A stretch of DNA of 64,000 bases from Lachnospiraceae bacterium. GTDB lineage: Bacteria > Bacillota > Clostridia > Lachnospirales > Lachnospiraceae. The stretch covers positions 26,625-90,624 of the forward strand of contig JAGAQG010000012.1 of assembly GCA_017622875.1 (NCBI GenBank). Reading direction: 5' to 3'. Positions 38,327 to 46,277 of the stretch are shown here, in pieces (the first letter of the stretch is position 1; the number at the start of each line of letters is the position of its first letter). The translations under genes were made by a program, and so were the position numbers. The notes beneath the pieces were generated by a model. The model had not been told where the DNA came from, ran no database searches, and saw only the letters and a program-made list of their open reading frames with translations.

Positions 38327-39043
38327 TTATCTGGACCAGCCCTCTAAATTACCGTCTTTGATTGCATGAAATAATCGTTTTTTTACTCCCGGATTATCTG
38401 TATTTAATTGTCTAATGAGTGATTTGATATATTCTCGTTTGGTAGAACCGTCTATTGGACATGGATTTTTTGCAATGGGTAGATGATATTTATGCTCAAA
38501 TCCCTTGACCTCAGCTTCCGGTATATAGATCATCGGGCGAATAACAGTAAGCTCTGTTTTATCCAAAAAGGTCACAGGCCAGAAAGAGCAGAAGCGTCCT
38601 TCGTAGACCAATGCAAGCATCATGGTCTCAATTACATCATCCATATGATGTCCATAAGCCACTTTATTGCATCCCAGCTCCTTGGCAGCGTCATTTAAAG
38701 CCCCTTTTCTGAGTCTTGCACAAAGAGAGCAGGCAGAGCCTTCCAGCGTATCGCCTGTCACCATTTCACCGATTTTGGTTGATACAATGTGGTATTCAAC
38801 CCCTAAATCATTACATAACTGTTTAATCTTTGATAAGTCAAAGCCTTCATAGCCCAAATCAACTGTAATCGCAATCAGATCAAACTGTTTGGGATAGAAT
38901 TTCTGAAGGTTCGTCAGTGCATATAAAAGTGTGAGAGAGTCTTTGCCTCCGGAAATTCCTATGGCAATTTTATCACCTTCCTGAATCATTTCATACTCAT
39001 CTACAGCCTGTCTTGTATAGCTTAATAATTTCTGCAATTTCAT
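38327..39043 (-). CDS. TtcA-like tRNA 2-thiocytidine synthetase
   Basis: PP-loop ATPase of the TtcA/TilS superfamily, 238 aa. The ATP-binding GISGGKDSLTLLYAL motif is at residues 28-42, and the GSACSLCARLRKG segment carries the CxxC expected for an Fe-S cluster ligand pair. TtcA enzymes thiolate C32 of certain tRNAs. The start at 39043 follows AAAGGAT; the 22-codon upstream extension is AT-rich without such a site. It lies next to a tRNA-Pro gene, but on the other strand. Confidence 0.85.
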   Translation of the reverse strand: MKLQKLLSYTRQAVDEYEMIQEGDKIAIGISGGKDSLTLLYALTNLQKFYPKQFDLIAITVDLGYEGFDLSKIKQLCNDLGVEYHIVSTKIGEMVTGDTLEGSACSLCARLRKGALNDAAKELGCNKVAYGHHMDDVIETMMLALVYEGRFCSFWPVTFLDKTELTVIRPMIYIPEAEVKGFEHKYHLPIAKNPCPIDGSTKREYIKSLIRQLNTDNPGVKKRLFHAIKDGNLEGWSR

Positions 39044-39143
39044 ATTTAAAATCCTTTCAATTCTATTATAAGTGCTGGAAAGAAGAATTGTAAATATGAA
39101 GAAAAGCATTAAAAGAAAAATGAAAAAATTGTAAAAAATTTTG

Positions 39144-39172
39144 TTGACAAATTTATATCAATACTGTATGAT
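39144..39172 (+). promoter_or_regulatory. sigma-A promoter of tRNA-Pro
   Basis: TTGACA (39144-39149), 17-bp spacer, TATGAT (39167-39172). It predicts a start near 39179, 32 nt before the tRNA. Confidence 0.8.
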
Positions 39173-39210
39173 ATCACTTGTGTCACGCAGGACATGATAA
39201 AAACTGAAAA

Positions 39211-39285
39211 CGGGGTGTGGCTCAGTTTGGCTAGAGCGCCTGGTTTGGGACCAGGAGGTCGCAGGTTCGAATCCTGTCACCCCGA
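39211..39285 (+). tRNA. tRNA-Pro (anticodon UGG)
   Basis: Cloverleaf of 75 nt: acceptor CGGGGTG pairs with CACCCCG followed by discriminator A. The anticodon stem is CCTGG/CCAGG with loop TTTGGGA, giving anticodon TGG. The T arm is GCAGG-TTCGAAT-CCTGT. CCA is not encoded. It decodes CCN proline codons through U34. Confidence 0.96.
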
Positions 39286-39291
39286 TTTTGT

Positions 39292-39322
39292 AAAAGCAGC
39301 ATGAAAGTGTTGCTTTTTTTGT
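39292..39322 (+). terminator. terminator after tRNA-Pro
   Basis: Stem AAAAGCAGCA and TGTTGCTTTT with one G-U pair, 6-nt loop and T-run. It ends the single-tRNA transcript. Confidence 0.8.
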
Positions 39323-39409
39323 TGCCTAAAAATGATTGCTTATCAAAAATAGTAATGAATTAGGATGCTTTATCAAGATAGCTAATTAGTTTTTATAAGA
39401 AAGTCTACT

Positions 39410-39437
39410 TTGACTTATAAATAAGAGTGTGTATAAT
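39410..39437 (+). promoter_or_regulatory. promoter of the glycine riboswitch transcript
   Basis: TTGACT (39410-39415), 16-bp spacer, TATAAT (39432-39437). The predicted start near 39444 lies about 30 nt upstream of the first aptamer. Confidence 0.7.
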
Positions 39438-39471
39438 TGTATACATGCATTTGAATATTGGTCAAATGAAG

Positions 39472-39636
39472 GTTGCAGGAAAGTGGCGGCGAGCCCACCG
39501 AAGGAATAATGCTCTCAGGTATTTCTATAGAAGAAATAAGACTGTAACTGGATGACACGCTGGAGAAGCCCTGAAAAACGGGTGCCGAAGGTGAAAGCGA
39601 ATTTATCGCGAATCTCTCAGGCTAAAGGACAGTGGA
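39472..39636 (+). ncRNA. tandem glycine riboswitch
   Basis: Two consecutive glycine-type aptamers. The first runs from about 39472 to 39548, closed by GTTGCAG/CTGTAAC, and contains CCACCGAAGG and GCTCTCAGG. The second runs from about 39556 to 39636 with GGTGCCGAAGG and the hallmark CTCTCAGGCTAAAGGACAG. It precedes a sodium:alanine/glycine symporter, a classic target. The expression platform is the terminator at 39686. Confidence 0.93.
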
Positions 39637-39685
39637 ATATTTATCGTGAAAAGGTGGCCGCCTTTTGATGATATATATGCTGATG

Positions 39686-39712
39686 TCCGAAGAATAGTTC
39701 TTCGGATTTTTT
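39686..39712 (+). terminator. riboswitch-controlled terminator
   Basis: TCCGAAGAA, 3-nt loop, TTCTTCGGA, then TTTTTT. It sits between the glycine aptamers and the symporter gene, and its pairing is presumably set by glycine binding. Confidence 0.9.
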
Positions 39713-39781
39713 GCTTTATGGACTTTTATCATATGCATAGATAAAAAAGAACATAAAATCAAAAGAGGATGGGATGAAAAA

Positions 39782-41125
39782 ATGGCTATTATTGAAAAAA
39801 TCGTTGCTTTAGTCAACACAGTGTTATGGGACTATGCGTTATTAGTTCTTTTAGTTGGAACAGGTATCTTTTATACTTTCCAGTTGAAATTTATTCAGGT
39901 TCGTAAGTTTGGGAAAGGGATGAAGCTTCTTTTTGGAAACTTTTCGTTAAAGGGAGCAAAGGATCAAAAAGGTCTCAGCTCTTTCCAGGCATTAACAACC
40001 GCAATCGCAGCTCAGGTAGGTACAGGTAATATCGCAGGTGCAGCAACCGCAATTGCAGCCGGCGGCCCTGGTGCAATTTTCTGGATGTGGGTTGCAGCAT
40101 TCTTTGGTATGGCTACTATTTATGCAGAAGCAGTGATGGCACAGTACACAAGAGAAGAAAAGAACGGTACACTCGTGGGTGGACCAATCTACTATATTAA
40201 ATATGTATTCAAAGGAAAATTAGGAAAATTCCTTTCTACATTCTTCTCCGTAGCAGTAATCCTTGCACTTGGATTCATGGGCAACATGGTTCAGTCAAAC
40301 TCTATCGGAAGCTCTTTCCAGAATGCGTTTGGCATTAATCCATTGATCGTTGGTATTATCTGCGCAGTAATCGCAGGATTTATCTTTATCGGTGGTATTA
40401 AACGTATTGCAAGCTTTACTGAAAAAATCGTTCCTTTAATGGCAGTTGTTTATGTGGTAGGATGCTTGATTATCTTAATCATGAACCCGGCAGGATTCGT
40501 AACAGCAATCAAACAGATTTTTGAAGGTGCATTTGCTCCAAATGCAATTCTTGGTGGAGCACTTGGTGTAACAGTTCAGAAAGCAATGCGTTATGGTGTT
40601 GCCAGAGGTCTTTTCTCAAACGAAGCAGGTATGGGTTCTACACCACATGCACATGCAACAGCAGAAGTTGATCATCCGGCAGATCAGGGGCTTGTAGCTA
40701 TGATGGGTGTATTCATTGATACATTTATCATCTTAACAATGACAGCACTCGCAATCCTTTCTACAGGAGTTTTAGGAAACGGAGAAACAGGTTCCGTGCT
40801 TGCCCAGAGCGCATTTAATGTAGGATTTGGTTCCTTCGGTAACGTATTTATCGCATTCTGTATGTTGTTCTTCGCATTTACAACAATCGTAGGCTGGTAT
40901 TACTTTGGCGAAGTAAACGTACGTGCATTATTCGGCGACAAAGCAATCAAAATTTATGCAGTAATCGTAGTTCTCTGCGTTGCAGTTGGTTCTACATTAA
41001 AAGTAGACCTTGTATGGAATATGTCAGATATGTTCAACGGTCTGATGGTACTTCCAAACTTAATTGCATTACTTCCATGCGCAGGTCTTGTGAAAAAACT
41101 TACAAAGGAATACGAAGCAAAATAG
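39782..41125 (+). CDS. sodium:alanine/glycine symporter (AgcS family)
   Basis: AGCS-family Na+-coupled amino acid carrier of 447 aa with about ten helices. The family segments TAIAAQVGTGNIAGAATAI and RGLFSNEAGMGSTPHAHATAE are present. It imports alanine and/or glycine across the membrane; the upstream glycine riboswitch points to glycine as the relevant substrate here. The ATG follows GAGGATGGGATG. It is monocistronic, with a long terminator downstream. Confidence 0.95.
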   Translation: MAIIEKIVALVNTVLWDYALLVLLVGTGIFYTFQLKFIQVRKFGKGMKLLFGNFSLKGAKDQKGLSSFQALTTAIAAQVGTGNIAGAATAIAAGGPGAIFWMWVAAFFGMATIYAEAVMAQYTREEKNGTLVGGPIYYIKYVFKGKLGKFLSTFFSVAVILALGFMGNMVQSNSIGSSFQNAFGINPLIVGIICAVIAGFIFIGGIKRIASFTEKIVPLMAVVYVVGCLIILIMNPAGFVTAIKQIFEGAFAPNAILGGALGVTVQKAMRYGVARGLFSNEAGMGSTPHAHATAEVDHPADQGLVAMMGVFIDTFIILTMTALAILSTGVLGNGETGSVLAQSAFNVGFGSFGNVFIAFCMLFFAFTTIVGWYYFGEVNVRALFGDKAIKIYAVIVVLCVAVGSTLKVDLVWNMSDMFNGLMVLPNLIALLPCAGLVKKLTKEYEAK

Positions 41126-41145
41126 AATATCGTACCCAATGATAT

Positions 41146-41198
41146 AAGGGCGCTGCACATAACAGGTTCTGTTATGAAGCAGTGCCCTTCTTATTTTA
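41146..41198 (+). terminator. long terminator after the symporter gene
   Basis: Outer stem AAGGGCGCTGC and GCAGTGCCCTT with one G-U pair (41146-41156 and 41179-41189), inner stem CATAACAG and CTGTTATG, then a T-rich tail. Confidence 0.85.
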
Positions 41199-41304
41199 AT
41201 AAGGATATATTTCGAAAATCCTAAAGAATATTTCACAAAATAAACAAGATTTTTCTAGTAGGAAATGCTATATTAATGATAGAAAAACAGGGAGGTATAA
41301 AGTT

Positions 41305-42747
41305 GTGAAAAAATTCAGTCTGATATTTATGATGACACTTGTGCTTGGTCTGACTGCCTGTGGCAAAACAGCGGCAAAGCAGGAGACGAAACAGGAAACA
41401 TCGGCAGAAGCAGAAAGTTCGACAGAAACAGAAATGAAAAATTATGAAAACGCTGTGAAAATCCAGCTTTCCAACAGTGAAATATTAGTGGACAGCGAAC
41501 AGATTTCTGAGAATACAGAGGATGCAGTATACAAAGCAAATGACATTATCTTTTATCTGGAAGATCAGGGGATTGAGTATGGCGAAGGAACCTCAGAGGA
41601 TGAACATTCTCAGATAGAGGCAGATGCCCATACCGTGGTACACATAACAAAGGCTGGAACTTATGAAATCAGCGGAATATTGGAAGCTGGACAGATTTTT
41701 GTGGATTTAGGTGAGGATGCCAAGAAGGATCCGGAAGCAGTCGTAACGCTCATTTTAAACAATGCAGATATTACCTGTACTGTAGCACCAGCGATCCTTT
41801 TCTATAACGTATATGAATGTGCGGAAGACGTAGAGGAAGAAGAGGCAGCGATGGATGTTGATACAACTGCTGCTGGAGCTAATTTAGTGCTTGCAGATGG
41901 AAGTACAAATAAAGTGTACGGTTCCTACATTGCGAAAATCTATGAATCCTGTGAACTGAGTGAAGATGGAACAGAGGTTGTAGATTCTAAAAAGCTTCAT
42001 AAATATGATGGTGCATTGTATTCCAAAATGTCTATGAATGTATTTGGTGATACTGGTATTTTGGAAATCAATGCGGAAAATGAGGGGTTAGATACAGAAA
42101 AACATCTCACAATTCATGGCGGAAACATTCGCATTAAATCAGGAAATGATGCAATCAATGTGAATGAAGATAATATTTCCGTATTTACATTAAATAATGG
42201 TACAGTGGATATCGAAATTACAGGTACTACTGGAGAGGGAGATGGAATTGACTCCAATGGATGGCTGATCATTAACGGGGGAACCTTAAATGCTTATTCC
42301 TGTGCGACAAGCGGAGATGCTGGAATAGATGCGGATAAAGGCATTTATATTAATGGCGGTACAGTTGTGGCGACGGGAAATATGAATGCGGAGCTTGCAG
42401 GCGGAAAGCAGGTAAGTGTTTCTTTTAACAGCAAGGAGAAGCTGGAAGGCAGAAAGACCTACAAAGTGAAAGATGAAGATGGAAATGTGGTTATGGAAAT
42501 CTTACCAGTCAATACATTTTCCGTACTTGTAGTTTCTTCAGCAGAACTTACAGAGGATGGAAACTATAGCTTATGGCTCGATGATACGAAGATTGCAGAA
42601 GGAACAAAAGCAGCCATGGGAATGGGTGGTCCTGGCATGGGTGGTCCTGCCATGGGCGGCGATAAGAAGCCTGATGGAGAAATGCCGCATGGAGGGCGTC
42701 CGGAAGGCATGGAGCCGCCTGAAAAACCAGACAGACAGAAAAAATAA
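41305..42747 (+). CDS. Cthe_2159-like carbohydrate-binding lipoprotein
   Basis: Surface lipoprotein of 480 aa. A signal peptide with lipobox LTAC is at residues 16-19, followed by a Gln/Glu/Thr linker. The central ~300 residues form a repetitive parallel beta-helix-like region (LTIHGGNIRI, GDGIDSNGWLIINGGTLNAY, DKGIYINGGTVVATG) typical of the Cthe_2159 family, which includes a polysaccharide-binding protein of Clostridium thermocellum. The C-terminus is a GMGGPGMGG- and proline-rich tail. The start is GTG after GGGAGGT. The ligand is unknown; no enzyme or secretion partner is adjacent. Confidence 0.82.
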   Translation: MKKFSLIFMMTLVLGLTACGKTAAKQETKQETSAEAESSTETEMKNYENAVKIQLSNSEILVDSEQISENTEDAVYKANDIIFYLEDQGIEYGEGTSEDEHSQIEADAHTVVHITKAGTYEISGILEAGQIFVDLGEDAKKDPEAVVTLILNNADITCTVAPAILFYNVYECAEDVEEEEAAMDVDTTAAGANLVLADGSTNKVYGSYIAKIYESCELSEDGTEVVDSKKLHKYDGALYSKMSMNVFGDTGILEINAENEGLDTEKHLTIHGGNIRIKSGNDAINVNEDNISVFTLNNGTVDIEITGTTGEGDGIDSNGWLIINGGTLNAYSCATSGDAGIDADKGIYINGGTVVATGNMNAELAGGKQVSVSFNSKEKLEGRKTYKVKDEDGNVVMEILPVNTFSVLVVSSAELTEDGNYSLWLDDTKIAEGTKAAMGMGGPGMGGPAMGGDKKPDGEMPHGGRPEGMEPPEKPDRQKK

Positions 42748-42771
42748 GTGTACAATAAATAGAAACGCATA

Positions 42772-42815
42772 AAAGAAGAGCAGATGAAACATCAAATTTC
42801 ATCCGCTCTTTCTTA
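42772..42815. terminator. bidirectional terminator
   Basis: Near-perfect stem around AGAGCAGATGAAA and TTTCATCCGCTCT with a T-rich flank on each strand, between the convergent lipoprotein and hydrolase genes. Confidence 0.8.
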
Positions 42816-43448
42816 TTATGGAATATAGAAAATATGATTTCCATGTTCAATCACTCGTGTGAGTGCATTGTCGAACCATGTGCTGGTGCAGCGAACTGAA
42901 CGGAAATATAAAGCTCCGTTGGAGTTGTCTTCACCCTGCATGACTCTGGATACGGCTTCCACTGTATATGGTGAAATTCGTACAGAATCGATTCTTCCGT
43001 CTACAGTCGGGGAAAATTGTGCTCTACCATTGTGTTTCTGGTAAACAACTTCTGTTACTGTGTCAGGGAAGGAGCCACTGTTCACTCGGTTCATAATGAC
43101 ATTGGCTACAAGCATTTTTCCGGCAAGGTCTTCAGTGCCGGCTTCAGCTTCTACTATTTTAAGAAGTGTTATATAATCTTTTTCGTTTAATCTGTAAATA
43201 TATTGCTCCTCGACCCTGGAGGGATCGGGATCCGGTTCATCTGCTTGTACTTCTGTTTCGACGTTTTCTTCCCCTGTCTGGATGGTTGCTGTCTGAACTG
43301 TGCTTTCTGAAAGCTTTACTTCTTCAGCAAGAGCATCTTCTGCAGCGTATACTCCTAATGTTGTAAGGCTGCAAGAGTTTGAGAATGTATTGCTTGCAAA
43401 GAGGATTGCTCCAAGTGCAAGTGCTGCATTCCGATAGCATCTACGCAT
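42816..43448 (-). CDS. SleB-like cell wall hydrolase
   Basis: Secreted peptidoglycan hydrolase of 210 aa. An N-terminal signal peptide (about residues 1-36, ending near VYAA) is followed by an acidic Thr/Glu linker. The Hydrolase_2/SleB domain at 88-210 includes KIVEAEAGTEDLAGKMLVANVIMNR and the catalytic Glu (VEAEAG). SleB-type enzymes are lytic transglycosylases used in spore germination or cell wall turnover. The ATG follows AAAGGAGAGT. Whether it is spore-specific cannot be said. Confidence 0.88.
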   Translation of the reverse strand: MRRCYRNAALALGAILFASNTFSNSCSLTTLGVYAAEDALAEEVKLSESTVQTATIQTGEENVETEVQADEPDPDPSRVEEQYIYRLNEKDYITLLKIVEAEAGTEDLAGKMLVANVIMNRVNSGSFPDTVTEVVYQKHNGRAQFSPTVDGRIDSVRISPYTVEAVSRVMQGEDNSNGALYFRSVRCTSTWFDNALTRVIEHGNHIFYIP

Positions 43449-43616
43449 TCATACTCTCCTTTTCTTTTTATTCAATTATTGGCAAAATTGCCAGAGTTTA
43501 TACAAAGGAAAATTTTTCCTCTGTCTTGCTACGAGTATGAATTATATCTTTTTCAGAAGGGGAATGCAATAGAGTTGTTACAAGTTTGTTAAGTATGTAT
43601 GAAAAGTTTTTTTCGG

Positions 43617-43645
43617 AATGTAACGATAATGTGAATGGGTGTCAA
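43617..43645 (-). promoter_or_regulatory. candidate promoter of the cell wall hydrolase gene
   Basis: On the minus strand TTGACA (43645-43640), 17-bp spacer, TACATT (43622-43617). It would give a ~160-nt leader before the hydrolase start. Nothing else is visible in 43449-43900, which is AT-rich and without a credible reading frame. Confidence 0.4.
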
Positions 43646-43910
43646 AAAATATTGTAAAAAAGCAAAATAGTATATGCAAAATGACGAATAGGAGAAAAAT
43701 GATTTTGTTAAATACTGTCAAAAATGTGGGAGGTAAATTGTGCGATATTACTTTTGAGAAATAAATTGCGACCATTTTGCATCATTTTTTGGATAAAAAA
43801 GGAGATTTAGAAAGAAATTGCTCTACGAATTAGTTAATTGAGAAATTGAACATTCAATTTGTTAAAATGAAAGAAATTGATAAAATACTTAAAATTATTA
43901 CAAAAAAAGA

Positions 43911-43939
43911 TTGACAAATAAAAATGTATCTGATAATAT
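43911..43939 (+). promoter_or_regulatory. strong extended -10 promoter of an orphan transcript
   Basis: Perfect TTGACA (43911-43916), 17-bp spacer and TAATAT (43934-43939) preceded by TGA, an extended -10 feature. The predicted start is near 43946. No protein-coding gene of usual size lies downstream before the terminator at 44203. Confidence 0.7.
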
Positions 43940-44034
43940 ATAACTAACAAAAGAGAAACACCTAATAAAAAAGAAGAAACATCAGAATTGATGAAAAGGA
44001 AATTAGGTAAATAAGTCCAGGAGGTACGGTCCAA

Positions 44035-44061
44035 TGGCTTCGGAGGTTTCAAACAAATAAT
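44035..44061 (+). CDS. eight-residue micro-ORF in the orphan transcript
   Basis: ATG at 44035 with AGGAGGT 8 nt upstream, encoding MASEVSNK. The ribosome-binding site is as strong as those of real genes in this window. The short length makes function uncertain; it may only set ribosome loading on the RNA. Confidence 0.3.
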
Positions 44062-44202
44062 CGAAATCTACAGATGAAAGGTTGAAAAGTAAAACAGGTC
44101 CAATGGCTTAGTTAAATAAAAATAAGACAATAGGCATTTTACATATCTTTGATAAAAATAGAAAGAGGTAGATTCCACCAGAAAATTAAATAATTAAATT
44201 AA

Positions 44203-44234
44203 AAAGCCTGTCGCGAAGACAGGCTTTCTTTTGT
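44203..44234. terminator. bidirectional terminator
   Basis: AAAGCCTGTC, loop GCGAA, GACAGGCTTT, then CTTTT. It ends the orphan RNA on the plus strand and the ECF S-component gene on the minus strand. Confidence 0.9.
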
Positions 44235-44245
44235 ATGTATTTTAA

Positions 44246-44830
44246 TTATTTGTCTAATTCGAAGAACAGACCGGATTTTAAAAGTGCCGGACGAAGTGCC
44301 ATATAAACGGCTACAGAAACGATTGTAGAAGTTATCGCGTTGATACTTGTAGAAGCAACATTCCATGCAAGCGTCAATTCAGCAGCAGGCTTTCCTAAGA
44401 TCAGAAGCTTATAATAATAGCCTACCAGAGGATCAAAAATGACATTGAACAGCAAACCTGCAATTGCAGCAATGAGTGTCCATTTGAATACGTGCTTTTT
44501 ATCTGTTGATGTTGTGATATGTCCAAGCTTATGTGCCACAAATCCTGTAATCAAACCAATGCAAAGCTTTAAGATAAATGTTTTTGGTGCATACAGAATG
44601 TAGACAGGATCAAATAAATCACCGATTGTCATACCAAGGGCACCACCCAGGCCGCCGTAAAAGCCTCCAAGCAATAAAGCACCAAGCACACAGACTGCAT
44701 TTCCAAGATGGATAGAAGTTGCATCACCGCCAGGAAGTGTGATCTTGATCTGGCAGAAGGTAAAGACAACGTAGGAGAGTGCTGCGATTACACCCACCAT
44801 AACAGTTTTCTGAATTTTCATATTTCTCAT
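44246..44830 (-). CDS. ECF-type S-component, riboflavin/YpaA-like fold (substrate unknown)
   Basis: Integral membrane protein of 194 aa with about six helices. The TSIHLGNAVCVLGALLLGG motif and GMTIGDLFDPVY loop are typical of energy-coupling-factor substrate-binding subunits of the YpaA/QueT kind. No EcfAAT module is present, so it would share a housekeeping one. The start at 44830 follows GAGGAGG; an in-frame extension of 36 codons lacks such a site. No preQ1, FMN or TPP riboswitch is visible upstream, so the substrate is left open. Confidence 0.8.
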   Translation of the reverse strand: MRNMKIQKTVMVGVIAALSYVVFTFCQIKITLPGGDATSIHLGNAVCVLGALLLGGFYGGLGGALGMTIGDLFDPVYILYAPKTFILKLCIGLITGFVAHKLGHITTSTDKKHVFKWTLIAAIAGLLFNVIFDPLVGYYYKLLILGKPAAELTLAWNVASTSINAITSTIVSVAVYMALRPALLKSGLFFELDK

Positions 44831-45038
44831 AAGTAGTTCCTCCTCAAGTTGCTTGAATATAAGATATTCAATTCTCATGAGCATATTATAGCTTTGAGTG
44901 GCTGTTTTACCACTGCCAATTTTGGAAAATTTAACCATACCAGTTTGAAAAGAAGATTAGAGTGAGAACATTGATACAGAAGTTGATTTCAAGTATAATG
45001 ATAAATAATTATGACTTAACTTTAGGAGAATATTGATT

Positions 45039-46277
45039 ATGAGGTTTTTTCATTTGGCAGATTTACATCTGGGAAAATGTATTCATGGGTATTCCATGAT
45101 CGAGATGGGAGATCAGCCGTTTTTTATAGAACAGTTATTAAAGAAGGCGGAAGAATTGAAACCGGATGCAGTTTTGATTTCCGGAGATGTTTACGACAGA
45201 GCAGTGCCGTCTAAGGAAGCAGTAAGATTGTTTGACGATTGTTTGACAGAGCTTGCCAAAAGAAAGATACCGGTGCTGATGATTGCGGGAAACCACGATT
45301 CCGGTTCCAGACTGGCATTTGGAGATAAGTTATTATGTCATCAGGGCATTTATATTGCGGGAGAGATAAAAAAGAATATGTCCTGTGTGACATTGCAGGA
45401 TGCTTACGGACCAGTGCATTTCTGGCTGGTACCATACCTGTTTCCGGCAGCTGCGAATGTGGTATTGGACAGAGAGGATCTGAAGGATTATGACAGTGCC
45501 ATGAGAGCACTGCTGGAAGCGCAGAAAATTGATTTTTCAGAGCGTAATGTGATCTTGTCCCATCAGTTTGTAGTAGCAGGTGGTGAGAAACCAAGTATGG
45601 GAGGTTCTGAAACAACCGTCGGAGGAATCGGACAGATTGATGCGGCAATGTTTGAAAACTTTGAATATGTGGCCTTGGGACATATTCACAATGCACAGCG
45701 AATGGGCAGTGAAAAAGTCAGGTATGCAGGTTCGCCTCTTTGTTACCATTTCAGTGAAGCTGAACAGAAAAAGGGGCTTACAGTCGTGGAACTAGGCAAA
45801 AAAGGAACGTTGAAAGTAACGGTAGAAGAGATTCCAATACTTCATAAGATGCAGGAGATTTCCGGAACAATGGAGGAATTGCTGAATACAGAAATTAAGA
45901 AAAACAGTTATATCCGTGCGGTCATCAAACAGGAGCTTTTGCCGCCGCAGGCAGTGGAAACATTAAGAACTTATTTTAGTTCAAAAGAATGTGTGCTGAT
46001 GGAAGTTGTACGTGATTTTTCTTTTAAAAAAGGAAACGGGGAAATCAAAACAGCAAAAGATGTGCGAAAGCTTTCATTAGAAGAACTTTTTAATGAATTT
46101 TACAGTCATCAATGCGGTGGAGAACTGCCGGAAACTCATATAAACAGTTTGATTTCTTTTGTTGCTGAACAGAGCAGGAATGGTGCAGATGAAGACTCGG
46201 AAAAAGAACGAATCCATGCAGCAAAGCAGCTGATTGAATATGCGGGAAAATGTCAGAGTGAGGGGGAAACTGTATGA
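45039..46277 (+). CDS. sbcD: SbcD exonuclease subunit
   Basis: Mre11-type nuclease subunit of the SbcCD complex, 412 aa. Phosphoesterase motifs are in order: HLADLHLGK near residue 5, ISGDVYDR, AGNHDSGSR, LSHQFV and ALGHIHNAQR. It processes hairpins and DNA ends with SbcC. The ATG at 45039 follows TTAGGAG; a TTG two codons earlier is an alternative. It overlaps sbcC by 4 nt (ATGA). Confidence 0.95.
   Translation: MRFFHLADLHLGKCIHGYSMIEMGDQPFFIEQLLKKAEELKPDAVLISGDVYDRAVPSKEAVRLFDDCLTELAKRKIPVLMIAGNHDSGSRLAFGDKLLCHQGIYIAGEIKKNMSCVTLQDAYGPVHFWLVPYLFPAAANVVLDREDLKDYDSAMRALLEAQKIDFSERNVILSHQFVVAGGEKPSMGGSETTVGGIGQIDAAMFENFEYVALGHIHNAQRMGSEKVRYAGSPLCYHFSEAEQKKGLTVVELGKKGTLKVTVEEIPILHKMQEISGTMEELLNTEIKKNSYIRAVIKQELLPPQAVETLRTYFSSKECVLMEVVRDFSFKKGNGEIKTAKDVRKLSLEELFNEFYSHQCGGELPETHINSLISFVAEQSRNGADEDSEKERIHAAKQLIEYAGKCQSEGETV

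Larger units (their letters stand above)
43946..44235 (+). ncRNA. putative small RNA or micro-ORF transcript with duplicated 13-nt motif
   Basis: A ~290-nt transcription unit bounded by the extended -10 promoter at 43911 and the terminator at 44203. The 13-mer GGTCCAATGGCTT occurs twice, at 44029-44041 and 44098-44110. The first copy lies behind a good AGGAGGT site and starts an eight-codon reading frame (44035-44061, MASEVSNK). The second would encode only Met-Ala-stop. I do not recognise the RNA family; it is not RNase P, tmRNA, 6S, SRP RNA, a T-box or a known riboswitch by the motifs I can see. It could encode a micropeptide or be a regulatory RNA. Confidence 0.5.

Noticed and set aside
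44830-44990. preQ1 riboswitch upstream of the ECF S-component
   Set aside because: No match to known preQ1 motifs; the region holds no convincing pseudoknot.
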